The position numbers were made by a program, and so were the translations under genes. This document shows, one piece after another, positions 6,479 through 16,600 of a DNA stretch of 48,586 bases. The DNA is from WM-3-3 sp041660045. GTDB taxonomy: Bacteria > Pseudomonadota > Gammaproteobacteria > Methylococcales > Methylomonadaceae. The stretch's first letter is position 1. Each line of letters opens with the position of its first letter. The stretch spans positions 1 through 48,586 of the forward strand of contig JBAZXA010000016.1 of assembly GCA_041660045.1 (NCBI GenBank). The letters are read 5' to 3'. The notes beneath the pieces were generated by a model. The model saw only the letters and a list, made by a program, of their open reading frames with translations. It made no database searches and was not told where the DNA came from.

Positions 6479-7655
6479 AGCGCACTGAATAGACTGGCGG
6501 AAAATTGTGGCCTAAGCAATACCAGCTTTCGCCGCGGTCTTCTGAGAGGTAAACATTGCCTGTTGTGGTACCGAAACATAAGCAATCTCCCGCTATCGCC
6601 AAGCCATGCCGATAGACAATATCGTAAGCATTATCCTGCGGCAGGCCTTTACGAAACGCTTGCCAAGACTCCCCGCCATCGCTGCTCCTAACCACGCACA
6701 AACCGCCCTCTATTGCCATGCGTTGGGAGTCTGCCAGCGCTGGCACTACCCAAGCGGTGCGGCCATCCTGCTCGTCAACGGCAATAGGAAAGCCAAAATG
6801 CACCCCGGAATCCGGTAGGCTGACTTTTTTCCAGCTTTGTGCGCCATTATTGCTGTAAAACACGCCGCAGTGGTTCTGCTGCCAAAGATGCTCCGGCTGG
6901 GCTGGGCAAAGGGTGACAAAATGCGGATCGTGTCCCCATTCTGATTCTGGATTTGGCAAATAGTCCATCAGCATACCGAGGTTACGGCTGCGCCAACTTT
7001 GGCCCGCATCGCGGCTTTCCAAGACACCGGCTGAGGACACTGCCACCAAAATATGCTTAGCATTTTGAGGGTTGATAATGATGGAATGGATGCCTGGCTC
7101 AAACACACCATAGTCGATACTTGCCGGTGTCCCACCCCAACGGTTTGCACTGGTGGCCTCGCCAGCAAACAGATCGCCACCACGGCTTGCATGGTTCCAC
7201 AGCGGCCTATTAAGCGCCCAAGTATCGCCGCTGTCATGGCTAACAAACAAACCGCCTGGGATGGTGCCCGCATACAGCGTGCCGGGTTGCTCGGCATGAC
7301 CAAAGGCCAGATTCCAGATTTTATAGACGGTTGCGTCTTTATATTCGGGCTGCCCTACAGGCGCTTCGGGATTGAAATCTGGCGTCGGCAAGTATTTGAC
7401 TATGTAGCGTGCACCCTCTGGGTATTTTAGCGACAGCACATCTTCCCAGCTTGTACCACCGTCACGCGAACGCGACAGCTTAGGTCCCCAGTGGCCATGA
7501 TCGAGAGCTGCCCATAAGGTACCGTCCCGTGGATCACACGCCGCATAACAAACTGGAATTCCGGCATGCGCGATTGGCCGTGGCCGCCAAGTGGCATTCG
7601 AACGTTCAACAATAACGGTACCCTTGCGGGTGCCTAGCAAAATCCTATCAGACAT
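6471..7655 (-). CDS. Asp-box (BNR) repeat beta-propeller protein
   Basis: 394 residues. At least six Asp-box motifs are visible, such as SRDGGTSW, SHDSGDTW, SRDAGQSW, SSDGGESW and SEDRGESW, spread along the whole length. This indicates a sialidase-like or YVTN/VPS10-like beta-propeller. There is no signal peptide and no clear sialidase arginine triad, so a cytoplasmic protein of unknown activity is more likely than a true sialidase. It overlaps the MoaD/ThiS gene by 8 bp. Asp-box protein plus MoaD-like protein is, as far as I recall, a recurrent bacterial gene pair without assigned function. ATG start, divergent from the DUF2254 gene. Confidence 0.8.
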   Translation of the reverse strand: MSDRILLGTRKGTVIVERSNATWRPRPIAHAGIPVCYAACDPRDGTLWAALDHGHWGPKLSRSRDGGTSWEDVLSLKYPEGARYIVKYLPTPDFNPEAPVGQPEYKDATVYKIWNLAFGHAEQPGTLYAGTIPGGLFVSHDSGDTWALNRPLWNHASRGGDLFAGEATSANRWGGTPASIDYGVFEPGIHSIIINPQNAKHILVAVSSAGVLESRDAGQSWRSRNLGMLMDYLPNPESEWGHDPHFVTLCPAQPEHLWQQNHCGVFYSNNGAQSWKKVSLPDSGVHFGFPIAVDEQDGRTAWVVPALADSQRMAIEGGLCVVRSSDGGESWQAFRKGLPQDNAYDIVYRHGLAIAGDCLCFGTTTGNVYLSEDRGESWYCLGHNFPPVYSVRFG

Positions 7656-8030
7656 GGCTATAACCTCTTATTTACGTGGGCAGCTCTATACATGCCACAC
7701 ATAATAAGTGATTGATTTCTACAGGGCAAAAAAACTTATCCGGTGACTAACAGCAAACCATATCGTCAAATATAACGCGTTACCCCGTACTCCCGGGGCT
7801 AAAGGCTGCTGAGATGGCTACGCTTGCCTGTTTGGCATTGCTTAAGTTAGGCAGCTTGTTGTTTAAACCGGCACGCATTACGCTTACGATAGTTAACTGG
7901 CGTGCTTTACAACCCTGTTACGCTAGCCAAACAGTTACAGATACTGGCCTATTTAGCGTTAATGTGTTCCCCTATATCGTATAATTTCTAAGCATTTGCG
8001 TATTTTGCCTTATGGCACATTGGAGAGTGT
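7656..8030. promoter_or_regulatory. Divergent intergenic region with a candidate promoter
   Basis: 375 bp between the Asp-box gene and the DUF2254 gene. A perfect TATAAT at 7980-7985 lies 45 bp before the rightward ATG, with a poor -35 (GTTAAT, 7958-7963) at 16 bp. A GC-rich hairpin (CCCCG/CGGGG, about 7782-7798) is also present. No gene seen. Confidence 0.35.
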
Positions 8031-9320
8031 ATGCGTGATCGTTTCAGGTTTATTTTAAATCGTATCAACGAGAAGCTTTGGGTTAAGCCTTTGCTAATGT
8101 GTATTGCTTCTACCATCTTGGTTTTTGTTGCAAAGGCCGTAGACAATGTTGCATTGGACCAACTAGTGCCTATTATTACCCAAAAATCGATAGAGACCTT
8201 GCTCTCTATTATTTCCGCAAGCATGTTAGTGATTTCAACCTTTGCGCTTTCATCAATGGTTGCGGCTTATAATTCCGCTAGCACAACCGCTACGCCGCGC
8301 TCATTTCCGCTGATTATTGCTGATGATGTTTCCCAAAATGCCTTGTCGACGTTTATCGGCTCTTTTATTTTTAGCATTGTTGGGCTAGTCGCATTGCAAA
8401 ATAGCTTTTACGACAAAGGCGGCCGTTTTGTTTTATTTGCACTGACGATTACGCTTTTTGCCATCGTCATCATTACCTTTGTGCGTTGGGTGGATCGGAT
8501 TGCCCGCCTGGGCCGTCTAGGAACAACTATCGAACAGACCGAGGCGGCAACGCTTAAGGCCTTGCGCCAGCGCCGAGGTGAATCTTACTTAAATGTTATT
8601 CCTGCAGCAATAAAGCTAGATGTGTGCCTTACACTCTATGCAAAATCGATAGGCTATGTGCAGCGGGTGGATGTGTTTGCCTTACAAAAACTGGCGCTGG
8701 AAACACAAACACAAATTGTTGTTACCGCCTTACCCGGAACATTTGCAGCGCCAGGGCAAGCCCTGGCTTTTGTAACAACAGAGAACAGCGATCTTCCGGA
8801 AATGGATACCGATATTTTTATTAAGGCGTTTCAAATCGGTAATGACAGAAAATTTGACGAAGATCCTCGCTTTGGCCTAATTGCCCTTTCTGAAATCGCA
8901 AGCCGGGCGTTATCACCTGCCATGAATGACCCGGGGACAGCAATCGCTATTATTGGTAGCTTGGTACGGCTATTTAGCCTCTGGGTAGAACCTACGAAAA
9001 TAACAGAGGAACAAATCATTAAATATGATCGGGTAATCGTCCCTGATCTGTCTATGTACGATATGTTTGAAGATGCCTTCACCGGTATAGCACGCGATGG
9101 GGCTGGCATTGTTGAAGTCGCCGTACGCTTGCAAAAAGCCTTCGTGTCGCTGGCGACAATCGGGGACGAGAGCTTAACCCATGCGGCTATCCGGCATTCC
9201 CATTTAGCGCTAGCAAGAGCTGAAATGGCACTTAGCCTTACTGAAGACAAAGAAGTTGTGCGGCAAATAGCTAAACTTGTAAATTTAACAACTTCTAAAC
9301 CGCAGCGGTCCAACCTCTAA
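8031..9320 (+). CDS. DUF2254 domain-containing membrane protein
   Basis: 429 residues. Four membrane helices lie in the first 160 residues (around 17-40, 60-80, 105-128 and 135-155), with the TFALSSMVAAYNSASTTATPRSFPLI segment characteristic of DUF2254. About 270 cytoplasmic residues follow, including ALSPAMNDPGTA, the family's conserved motif. Length is normal for the family. The physiological role is not established. GGAG lies 8 bp before the ATG. It stands alone between a divergent and a convergent neighbour. Confidence 0.88.
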   Translation: MRDRFRFILNRINEKLWVKPLLMCIASTILVFVAKAVDNVALDQLVPIITQKSIETLLSIISASMLVISTFALSSMVAAYNSASTTATPRSFPLIIADDVSQNALSTFIGSFIFSIVGLVALQNSFYDKGGRFVLFALTITLFAIVIITFVRWVDRIARLGRLGTTIEQTEAATLKALRQRRGESYLNVIPAAIKLDVCLTLYAKSIGYVQRVDVFALQKLALETQTQIVVTALPGTFAAPGQALAFVTTENSDLPEMDTDIFIKAFQIGNDRKFDEDPRFGLIALSEIASRALSPAMNDPGTAIAIIGSLVRLFSLWVEPTKITEEQIIKYDRVIVPDLSMYDMFEDAFTGIARDGAGIVEVAVRLQKAFVSLATIGDESLTHAAIRHSHLALARAEMALSLTEDKEVVRQIAKLVNLTTSKPQRSNL

Positions 9321-9384
9321 CATAAACTCGTGTTGGCTGATAAGGCCTTAATATTAGCTTGACGTTTGGGCTGTCCTAAATTTA

Positions 9385-10797
9385 TTACATTTCACTGGAT
9401 GCACTAGGATCAAGCAAGTTTTGATCAGCTCTCTGTGCATTTTCCTTGTTGATCTGGTTTTCAATATTTCGGTCTATTGTTATGTTTTTTATCTGATCTG
9501 TTTGATGTTTTACCATTTCGGACTCGACCAATTTTTGGCTAACTGTTTTTATTTCTGCCTTATCCCCAGCAACCCCTGGTAAATCCTTGGTAATCTTAAT
9601 GTTATAGATAGGCTCTGGCATAACAATATTAGCCGCATCAAAGGCTTCTTTTACCAACCTTATGGTTTCACTGCGGACTTTCATAAAGTTATAAGCACTT
9701 TGGTCTACCCAGCCATAAATGCGCAATAAGACATTAGAATTTCCCAATTCTTCAATGATGGCCAATGGCTCGGGTTCTGCAAGCACACCTGGTACAGACA
9801 TTAATGTTTTAATCGCCAAGCCTTGGGCAATCAGCAGGTCTTGCCAAGCATCCACGCCTATATCAAACTGAAACCGACGTTCCGGATTACGCGAATAGTT
9901 GATAATCACAGCCTTAAATACCACTGAGTTTGGAATGCGTATATGATTATTATCTGGCGATATAAGGATAGTCGCTCTCGATGTCAAGCGTGCGACGCTC
10001 CCTTCATGACCATCAATATTGACAAACTCATTCACTTCAAATGGATTTCGAATACTCAATAATAAACTGGTAATAAAATTTTCTACAGTATCTTTAACCG
10101 CAAAACCAATGGCTAAGCCAAATATACCTGCTGCCCCTAAAAATGTACCGATTAAGGCCGTCGCATCTAACAACGTCAATGCGGTAATAATGCCCATGAC
10201 AATAAAAAACAAATGCGTTAACTTAGCCAGCAAATCGACAATAAAGTAATTGACACTAATTCGCCTGTAAACGCTTTTCCTTAAGGAAAACCATTTACCA
10301 ACTAGCCAAAACATAAAAAATATAAACAACGCGGCTAGAAATAGGGGAAACCCTGCAACCAGCCCTTCGCCGATTGTTAGCATTTTTTCAAATGAACGCT
10401 GGATACGTTTCTTTAAATTATGGTTGATAATTATCTGATTTTTTACTTCAACCACATTTTCCGTTTGCCCGGCAAATAACTGTGCCCTTTCCGCTGCCAA
10501 TGACGTTTCTACTTGCCCGTCCATGCTCACAACGCCATTTCTCACAGAAACTTTTACCCCCTTAAGGTCATCTAGTTCTGAAAATATTTCCCGCAAGCGA
10601 GTTTCTATTTTCTTGTCATTATTTTTAGTAAGGTCAATTGATATGACTTTCTCCGGCGCCACCGCCGGCGCGGGGTCGCTAATTTGAGATATTATGTTTG
10701 CTAATGGCTGGGCAACGGCAGCATTATTTAAAGGGTTTAGTATCATTAAGCCCAGTAAGCCGGCTAAAGTTAGGTTTTTTTTGTACTCAATAGTCAT
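9385..10797 (-). CDS. MscS-family mechanosensitive channel with BON domain
   Basis: 470 residues from the preferred ATG (a GTG 10 codons earlier is possible). A signal peptide (about 1-30) is followed by a periplasmic BON domain (about 55-125; VSVRNGVVSMDGQVE), three membrane helices, and the MscS pore and beta domain. The beta domain contains GLAIGFAVKDTVENFI and NPFEVNEFVNIDGHEGSV. The C-terminal 60 residues are polar. It should open under membrane tension and release ions and small solutes. BON domains bind phospholipids or envelope components, so fusion to the channel may sense envelope state. It is monocistronic and convergent with the DUF2254 gene. Confidence 0.9.
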   Translation of the reverse strand: MTIEYKKNLTLAGLLGLMILNPLNNAAVAQPLANIISQISDPAPAVAPEKVISIDLTKNNDKKIETRLREIFSELDDLKGVKVSVRNGVVSMDGQVETSLAAERAQLFAGQTENVVEVKNQIIINHNLKKRIQRSFEKMLTIGEGLVAGFPLFLAALFIFFMFWLVGKWFSLRKSVYRRISVNYFIVDLLAKLTHLFFIVMGIITALTLLDATALIGTFLGAAGIFGLAIGFAVKDTVENFITSLLLSIRNPFEVNEFVNIDGHEGSVARLTSRATILISPDNNHIRIPNSVVFKAVIINYSRNPERRFQFDIGVDAWQDLLIAQGLAIKTLMSVPGVLAEPEPLAIIEELGNSNVLLRIYGWVDQSAYNFMKVRSETIRLVKEAFDAANIVMPEPIYNIKITKDLPGVAGDKAEIKTVSQKLVESEMVKHQTDQIKNITIDRNIENQINKENAQRADQNLLDPSASSEM

Positions 10798-10919
10798 CTT
10801 ATTAGTTTTGCTTAGGCCAAGTTGCACGTAGTTGAGCGTAGTTGAGCGTTTGATGTTTATTTAAGGCTGCACGGGCGGTTTGCAAATACCCCTTAAGCCC
10901 TGTGCGCCAAATGAAATAG

Positions 10920-13616
10920 TTAACTGAAACAGGACGTTTCAAACTGCTCTAGCGGTACCGGTCTGCCGAATAAAAAGCCTTGGTATAAATTACAGCCATG
11001 TTGGCTAAGAAAGGTGTACTGTTCTTCGGTTTCAACCCCTTCGGCAATGCTTTCTATTCCTAAGTTGTTGGCCATGCCAATAATAGTTTGCACGATAATA
11101 GCATCACTTTTTTGCTTATTGATATTGCGCACAAAAGATTGGTCTATTTTCAATTGGTCAAACGGTAGCTTTGTAAGGTAATTTAGCGATGAATAACCAG
11201 TACCAAAATCATCTAGAGAAAAGCTTACCCCCATTTCCCGAAGTTGTTGCATTTTTATAATGGTGTCCCCTATATTTTCTAACACCAAGCTCTCCGTCAA
11301 TTCCAGCTTGAGCCGGTTAGGGTTAAGTGGATGATGGCTTAAGATTTGATGGATTTGCCGAACAAAGTCTTGCTGATGAAACTGAGCAGCACTCACATTA
11401 ACAGCAAGCTGTAATTGACATGTGTTTTGTTGGGAATGCCAGCTATGGAGCTGGTCGCAAGCAACTTCCAACACCCATTTGCCTATCGGTAAGATTAGAT
11501 TGGTCTCCTCGGCGATATGAATAAACTCAACAGGCAAGGTCAGCCCACGATGCGGATGCTGCCAGCGTATTAAGGCCTCGGCACCTATAATGTGGCGATT
11601 GCCGTCTACCTGCATTTGATAATAGATCTTAAATTGATTTTCCTCTAATGCGCAACGTAGATCCTTTTCCGTAGCCATACGCTTTTCTAGTTCGGCTTGC
11701 ATAGCAGGATCAAAGAAAAGTAAGGAGTTACGTTTAGCACGCTTGGCATGGTACATGGCGATATCTGTAAATTTAAGAAGTTCTTCCACCGTTCTGTCAT
11801 GATTGTTAAATAACTCTATCCCCATGCTTGCAGAGCAGAAATGTTCGTATCCATGCAAAATATAAGGCTGACTAATGGCCTCGAGTATTTTGTTGCCCGC
11901 CACTTCTGCCTTAACCGCAGCCAATCTGGCATGTCCACCCAACTCATTAAGAATCACGATGAACTCATCCCCGCCCAACCTGGCGATGGTATCGCCTTCC
12001 CGCAAGCTAGCATGCAAGCGATTTGCCACTTCTAACAACAACAAATCGCCTATGCAATGGCCTTTGGTATCATTAAGCGTTTTGAACCCATCAAGGTCAA
12101 TAAACATCACCGCGCCATATTGGCCATTACGTTGGCTCTCAGCCAAGGATTGTTGCAAGCGCTCGAATAGTAAACGCCGATTTGGCAAATTAGTCAGCGA
12201 GTCATAGAAAGCCAAACGGGTAATTTCACTTTCTGCCTGTCGGCGTGCCATTTCACGGCTAAAATTATCCAATGCAAAACTAATGTCTCTTGCCATACCG
12301 ATCAGCAGATCACGCTTCTCGGCGTCAAAGGCATTGGCTTTGCCCGCATAAAGGATAAGGGCGCCGACAACATTTCCGTTTCTGGTCAGCGGCAAGGATG
12401 CCGATGCGACCCAGTCGTTATCTAGGTTAAGTACGTGCCAAGGCTCAGTTATAGGATCATTCATAGTATCCTGGCACCAAACTGGCCGTTGTTCACGAAT
12501 AGCGATACTGCTAGGGCCGTTTCCGAATGGACTGTCCCCTGCTGTAGAGATTTGGATGTTTTGTAGGTCGGCCAAGCCTGCGCCGAAACAACCAACGGGG
12601 ATTAGCATTTGGGTTTCTGGATTTGTTAGGCCAACCCAAGCCGTTTTCATACTGCATAACAAAACAGCGGACTGACAGATTTTCATAAATAAATCTGTCT
12701 CGTCAGTACAATGCACTATAGCCTTATTACATTCATTTAATGCGGCATAAAAGCGCATGTGACGCTGTATTTTTTCCTCAGCGGCGTGGCGTTCGGTTAT
12801 CTCCCGAGAAATACCTAGCACACCGATAAACGTCCCCATCCTATCAAACATAGGCGTTTTAATGGTTTCAAAAAGACCACGATACCCGTTTTCCGCAAAT
12901 GTAATCCATTCTTCGTTGGCACTGGCTTTGCCATTAACCATGGCTAGACGATCATTCTCCCGATAAAAATCGGCAAGTTCTTTATTGACGAAGTCATAAT
13001 CCGTTTTCCCGACTATTTCAGCTTCTTTGGCACCTAATAAGCGTTCAAATTGGAAATTGCAAGCCAGAAAAACACCCTCTGGGTCTTTTAACCAGACCAG
13101 ATCTGGAATGGTATTCAGTAGCGTGCGTAACTGCGCATTAGCCGAAATAAAGTTATCCAAACTTGTTTTTAGCTTTACCTCGCTTTCCATGAGCTTACTG
13201 CTACGGCTTTCCACCATTTTTTCCAGATGGTTACGCAAGCGATACACTTCTAAATGTGTCTTTACCCTAGCCAGTAATTCTTCTCGTTGGTAGGGCTTGG
13301 TAACGAAATCCACCGCTCCCAAGCCAAAACCACGCACTTTTTCTCTGGTATCCGGTAATGCGCTGACAAAAATAATAGGCAGGTTGCTGGTATTTGGATG
13401 CGATTTAAGTCTGGTGCATACTTCAAAACCGTCCATGCCGGACATCATAATATCCAGTAACACGAGTTCGGGTGGATTTCTGATTGCAGCTTTCAAAGCC
13501 AATTCCCCACTAATTGCGGAGAGCACCTGATAACCTTCGTCCTTCAAAAGATCGGTTGCGAGTTTGAGCGAGGCCACCGTGTCGTCGACTATTAAAATTC
13601 TACCTTTGAATGCCAT
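10920..13616 (-). CDS. Response regulator with REC-PAS-GAF-GGDEF-EAL, c-di-GMP turnover (copy 1)
   Basis: 898 residues. REC (about 5-120, phospho-acceptor Asp55 in LVLLDIMMSG), coiled linker, PAS (about 165-275), GAF (about 290-450), GGDEF (intact, residues 548-552, with I-site REGD upstream) and EAL (680-682, with DDFGTGYSSL and EGVE motifs). Both the diguanylate cyclase and phosphodiesterase halves look competent, so direction of activity cannot be read from sequence. The product-inhibition I-site is present. One base separates it from the stop of the histidine kinase upstream, so the pair is co-translated and this is the kinase's likely target. Strongly similar throughout to the protein at 20292-23021. 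Confidence 0.92.
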   Translation of the reverse strand: MAFKGRILIVDDTVASLKLATDLLKDEGYQVLSAISGELALKAAIRNPPELVLLDIMMSGMDGFEVCTRLKSHPNTSNLPIIFVSALPDTREKVRGFGLGAVDFVTKPYQREELLARVKTHLEVYRLRNHLEKMVESRSSKLMESEVKLKTSLDNFISANAQLRTLLNTIPDLVWLKDPEGVFLACNFQFERLLGAKEAEIVGKTDYDFVNKELADFYRENDRLAMVNGKASANEEWITFAENGYRGLFETIKTPMFDRMGTFIGVLGISREITERHAAEEKIQRHMRFYAALNECNKAIVHCTDETDLFMKICQSAVLLCSMKTAWVGLTNPETQMLIPVGCFGAGLADLQNIQISTAGDSPFGNGPSSIAIREQRPVWCQDTMNDPITEPWHVLNLDNDWVASASLPLTRNGNVVGALILYAGKANAFDAEKRDLLIGMARDISFALDNFSREMARRQAESEITRLAFYDSLTNLPNRRLLFERLQQSLAESQRNGQYGAVMFIDLDGFKTLNDTKGHCIGDLLLLEVANRLHASLREGDTIARLGGDEFIVILNELGGHARLAAVKAEVAGNKILEAISQPYILHGYEHFCSASMGIELFNNHDRTVEELLKFTDIAMYHAKRAKRNSLLFFDPAMQAELEKRMATEKDLRCALEENQFKIYYQMQVDGNRHIIGAEALIRWQHPHRGLTLPVEFIHIAEETNLILPIGKWVLEVACDQLHSWHSQQNTCQLQLAVNVSAAQFHQQDFVRQIHQILSHHPLNPNRLKLELTESLVLENIGDTIIKMQQLREMGVSFSLDDFGTGYSSLNYLTKLPFDQLKIDQSFVRNINKQKSDAIIVQTIIGMANNLGIESIAEGVETEEQYTFLSQHGCNLYQGFLFGRPVPLEQFETSCFS

Positions 13617-13617
13617 G

Positions 13618-16600
13618 TTATTCCTTGGAACTTCTCAACACTTTCAAGATTGCCGGGTAATTATAATTGTCGGCAAACTTCATCAATGCTGCTTGTAACT
13701 GTGGGTCGAATTCTGCAATTTGTTGAATAAGGTATTCTATCTGTGCATTATCCAAGTTGATCAACGCAATCTCTAAATCGTGGCGCATTTGCGCTGGCAG
13801 TATAGCTAGCATTGAGGCCGTTAATTCAATTTGCACAGCTGGTTTAGCGTCATCCGCATAAAGGAATTCCACGCCTAATTGCTTTGCCAAACACTCATAT
13901 ATTTCAATGGCATGATAGGGTTTACGGATAAAGTCATCCATACCGGCGTCAAATATCTCCATCCGTTGATTGGATAAAACCGAGGCACTCACACCAATTA
14001 TCTTAACAGCTGTGCCACCAGGTAAGGCACGGATTGCTTTAGTTGCCGCCAATCCATCCATTATAGGCATCTGCCTATCCATCCAGATAAGGTCGGGCAA
14101 CCAACCCTGAAAAAACTCTACACCCTGTTTGCCATTGCTGGCAACCTTCACGTCAAAACCGGTAACCTCCATCAGATTGGCCAGTAAAACTTGATTCTCC
14201 CACTGATCCTCGACAATCAGAATGCGGTATTTGGGTTGCCCAGGCAAAACACCTAAAACAGTCCTTTCCTCAACATTATTGAGATAGATTACATCCCCTT
14301 CAGCTACCTGCTTCAACGGTAAATCAATCCGGAACAAGGTGCCTTTCCCCAACGTACTTTCAATGCTGATATGTCCATTCATTAACTGTACAAATTGACT
14401 TGTAATTCCCAACCCTAAACCGGTACCTTTACTATCTGATAGCTGGCTAAGCTGGACAAATGGCTCAAAGATACGCTGCCTATCACTCTCTGCGATACCC
14501 GGGCCGGAATCTTCGACCTCAATCAATAGGTGCGAAACTGTATTATTTTTGGTATTTAAGCGAATTATCACGCCACCTTGCAGGGTAAATTTCAACGCAT
14601 TCGCTACTAGATTAATCAAAATCTGGCTTAAGCGCGCTTCGTCACCAATGATGTAGCGAGGAAATTGTGAAGATTGGTCTATCACTAATTCCAAGCCTTT
14701 TTCGACAGCACGCGCCCGCATCATTTCCGTCACCCTCCGCACCATTCTTCCCAAATCAAATGGCTCTTCTTCCAGCTGTACCCGACCAGCCTCAATCTTA
14801 GCCATTTCCAATACGTCATTGATCAGACTAAGCAAATGTTCGCCACTATGTTTTATGATGTCAATATTGCGCTGTTCGCTTTCTGGAAGACGCGGATTTT
14901 TTCGCACTATGTTGGAAAATCCGAGGATAGCGTTTAGCGGCGTGCGTAGCTCGTGGCTCATATTCGCAAGAAAAGTGCTTTTAGCCTTATTGGCCGCTTC
15001 TGCGGCAGTCACCGCCACGCGTAGTTCCAAAGTACGTTGCTCTACCGTTATTTCTAACTGGTCCTTGTAGTGCCTGAGCTCGTTTTCGGCCTGTTTACGC
15101 TCGGTAATATCCAACATAAACCCATACCATATAGTTAGGTCTTGCTCTACAACTTGGGGTAAGGCTCGCATTTCTAACCAAAACTCGTGTTTTACCGGAT
15201 GTTGTATCCGAAACTCCGAACATATGGTTTCAGGGCTAGTTTCATAAGCATCCGCGGCGCCTAACATGGTTTCAATGTTAACCGGACTGATCATATTCCA
15301 TAACAAGTTGGCATCGTCCTGTACTTCTTCTGGTTGCAAACCGAAAAGATAATAAAGTCCCATGCTCGCAAAAGGCAATTGATAACGTCCATCGGCCTGT
15401 TTAACCGCGGTAAAGAAAAACCCGGGCGCGATTTTAAAAAATTGTGATTGCCGCCTTTCCAGCTCAGCTTGTTGCAGGAGCACGCTCTCATAATTTTTAC
15501 GCTCAGTAATATCACGTGAGATAACAATAAACCTGGGTTGCTGCCCGAAAACAGCAGGCTTGGCGGCAACTGATAACTCAATCCAAACTTTGCCGGTAAG
15601 AAACGCGAGTTCAAACTGTTTACATATGCTCTGCCGTTTAAGATTGGCTTCAGCTAACGCCGAAAAACATATGGCAGCGGCATTAGCCGGCATGACCTCG
15701 AAAAGGTTCTTACCAATAGGCGGCTGCCCCGATATCACCAAAGGATCATGACGAGACGCATGATAGGTGTAAAAACTACCATCCAGACCTATCTCAAACA
15801 AGGGATCCGGAATTGCATCCAGCGTAGCCTGCAGATTGTTTTTGGCTTGTTGGGCCTGTCTATTTAGCGTGGCTAAGCGATAGTTTGTGCGGCGCACACT
15901 TTGCAAAAAAATGCCGGTACCAAGCAAAATAACCGAGCATCCGACAATAACTGTCCATAACCAACGCTGTTGCAGCCTGCGGCGTTCAAGCTCCCCGGCT
16001 TGTTCCTGATTACGCTGGTTAAGCTGGTCGATTTCGCGCTGCCGGATTTCAGTTTCATAACGTTTGGCAAGCTCAACGATACGTAAACCACCGTTTTCGC
16101 TAGCTGATCTGGCCGCCATTTTATCGGCCTCGACACTAAACTCATAAGCTTGCTTATAGCGTTTTTGGGAACCATAAATAGAGGCTATAAGCCGCGCGCT
16201 TTTGCTTAAATAAATCGGAAAGCCGATGGCTTTAGCTAATTCGTAAGTACGTTCAGCATCAGCTTGCGCTTGTTGACTATTACCTAAAGTCTTGAAATTT
16301 GTACTGCGTTGGAAAAAAGTCCACCATAGACCAATTTTATTGGAATGTTGTTCATAAATTAAAACCACCTCATTAAGAATGGGCAAGGTTTCAGACACGC
16401 GACCCTGGCTACGCAAATTTTCCGCCAGCGAAAATAATCCATGGGCAATAGCAAACGGCCCTTCAACTTCGTAATAAAGCTTTAAAGCCTCCCGGATAAG
16501 GCTTTCTCCCTTGCTGTTTTCGCCCCCATTACTCACAGCGGTGCCCATTCCAAGTAAAGCATTGGCTTCTTGAAATTTCGAGTGTACTTGCCGTGCGTTT

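Noticed and set aside
6471..7655. Annotation as a true sialidase
   Set aside because: Asp boxes are present, but there is no signal peptide and no convincing catalytic Arg/Tyr/Glu set.
10830..10850. Short tandem repeat GTAGTTGAGC x2 upstream of the MscS gene
   Set aside because: Only two units, with no sign of function.
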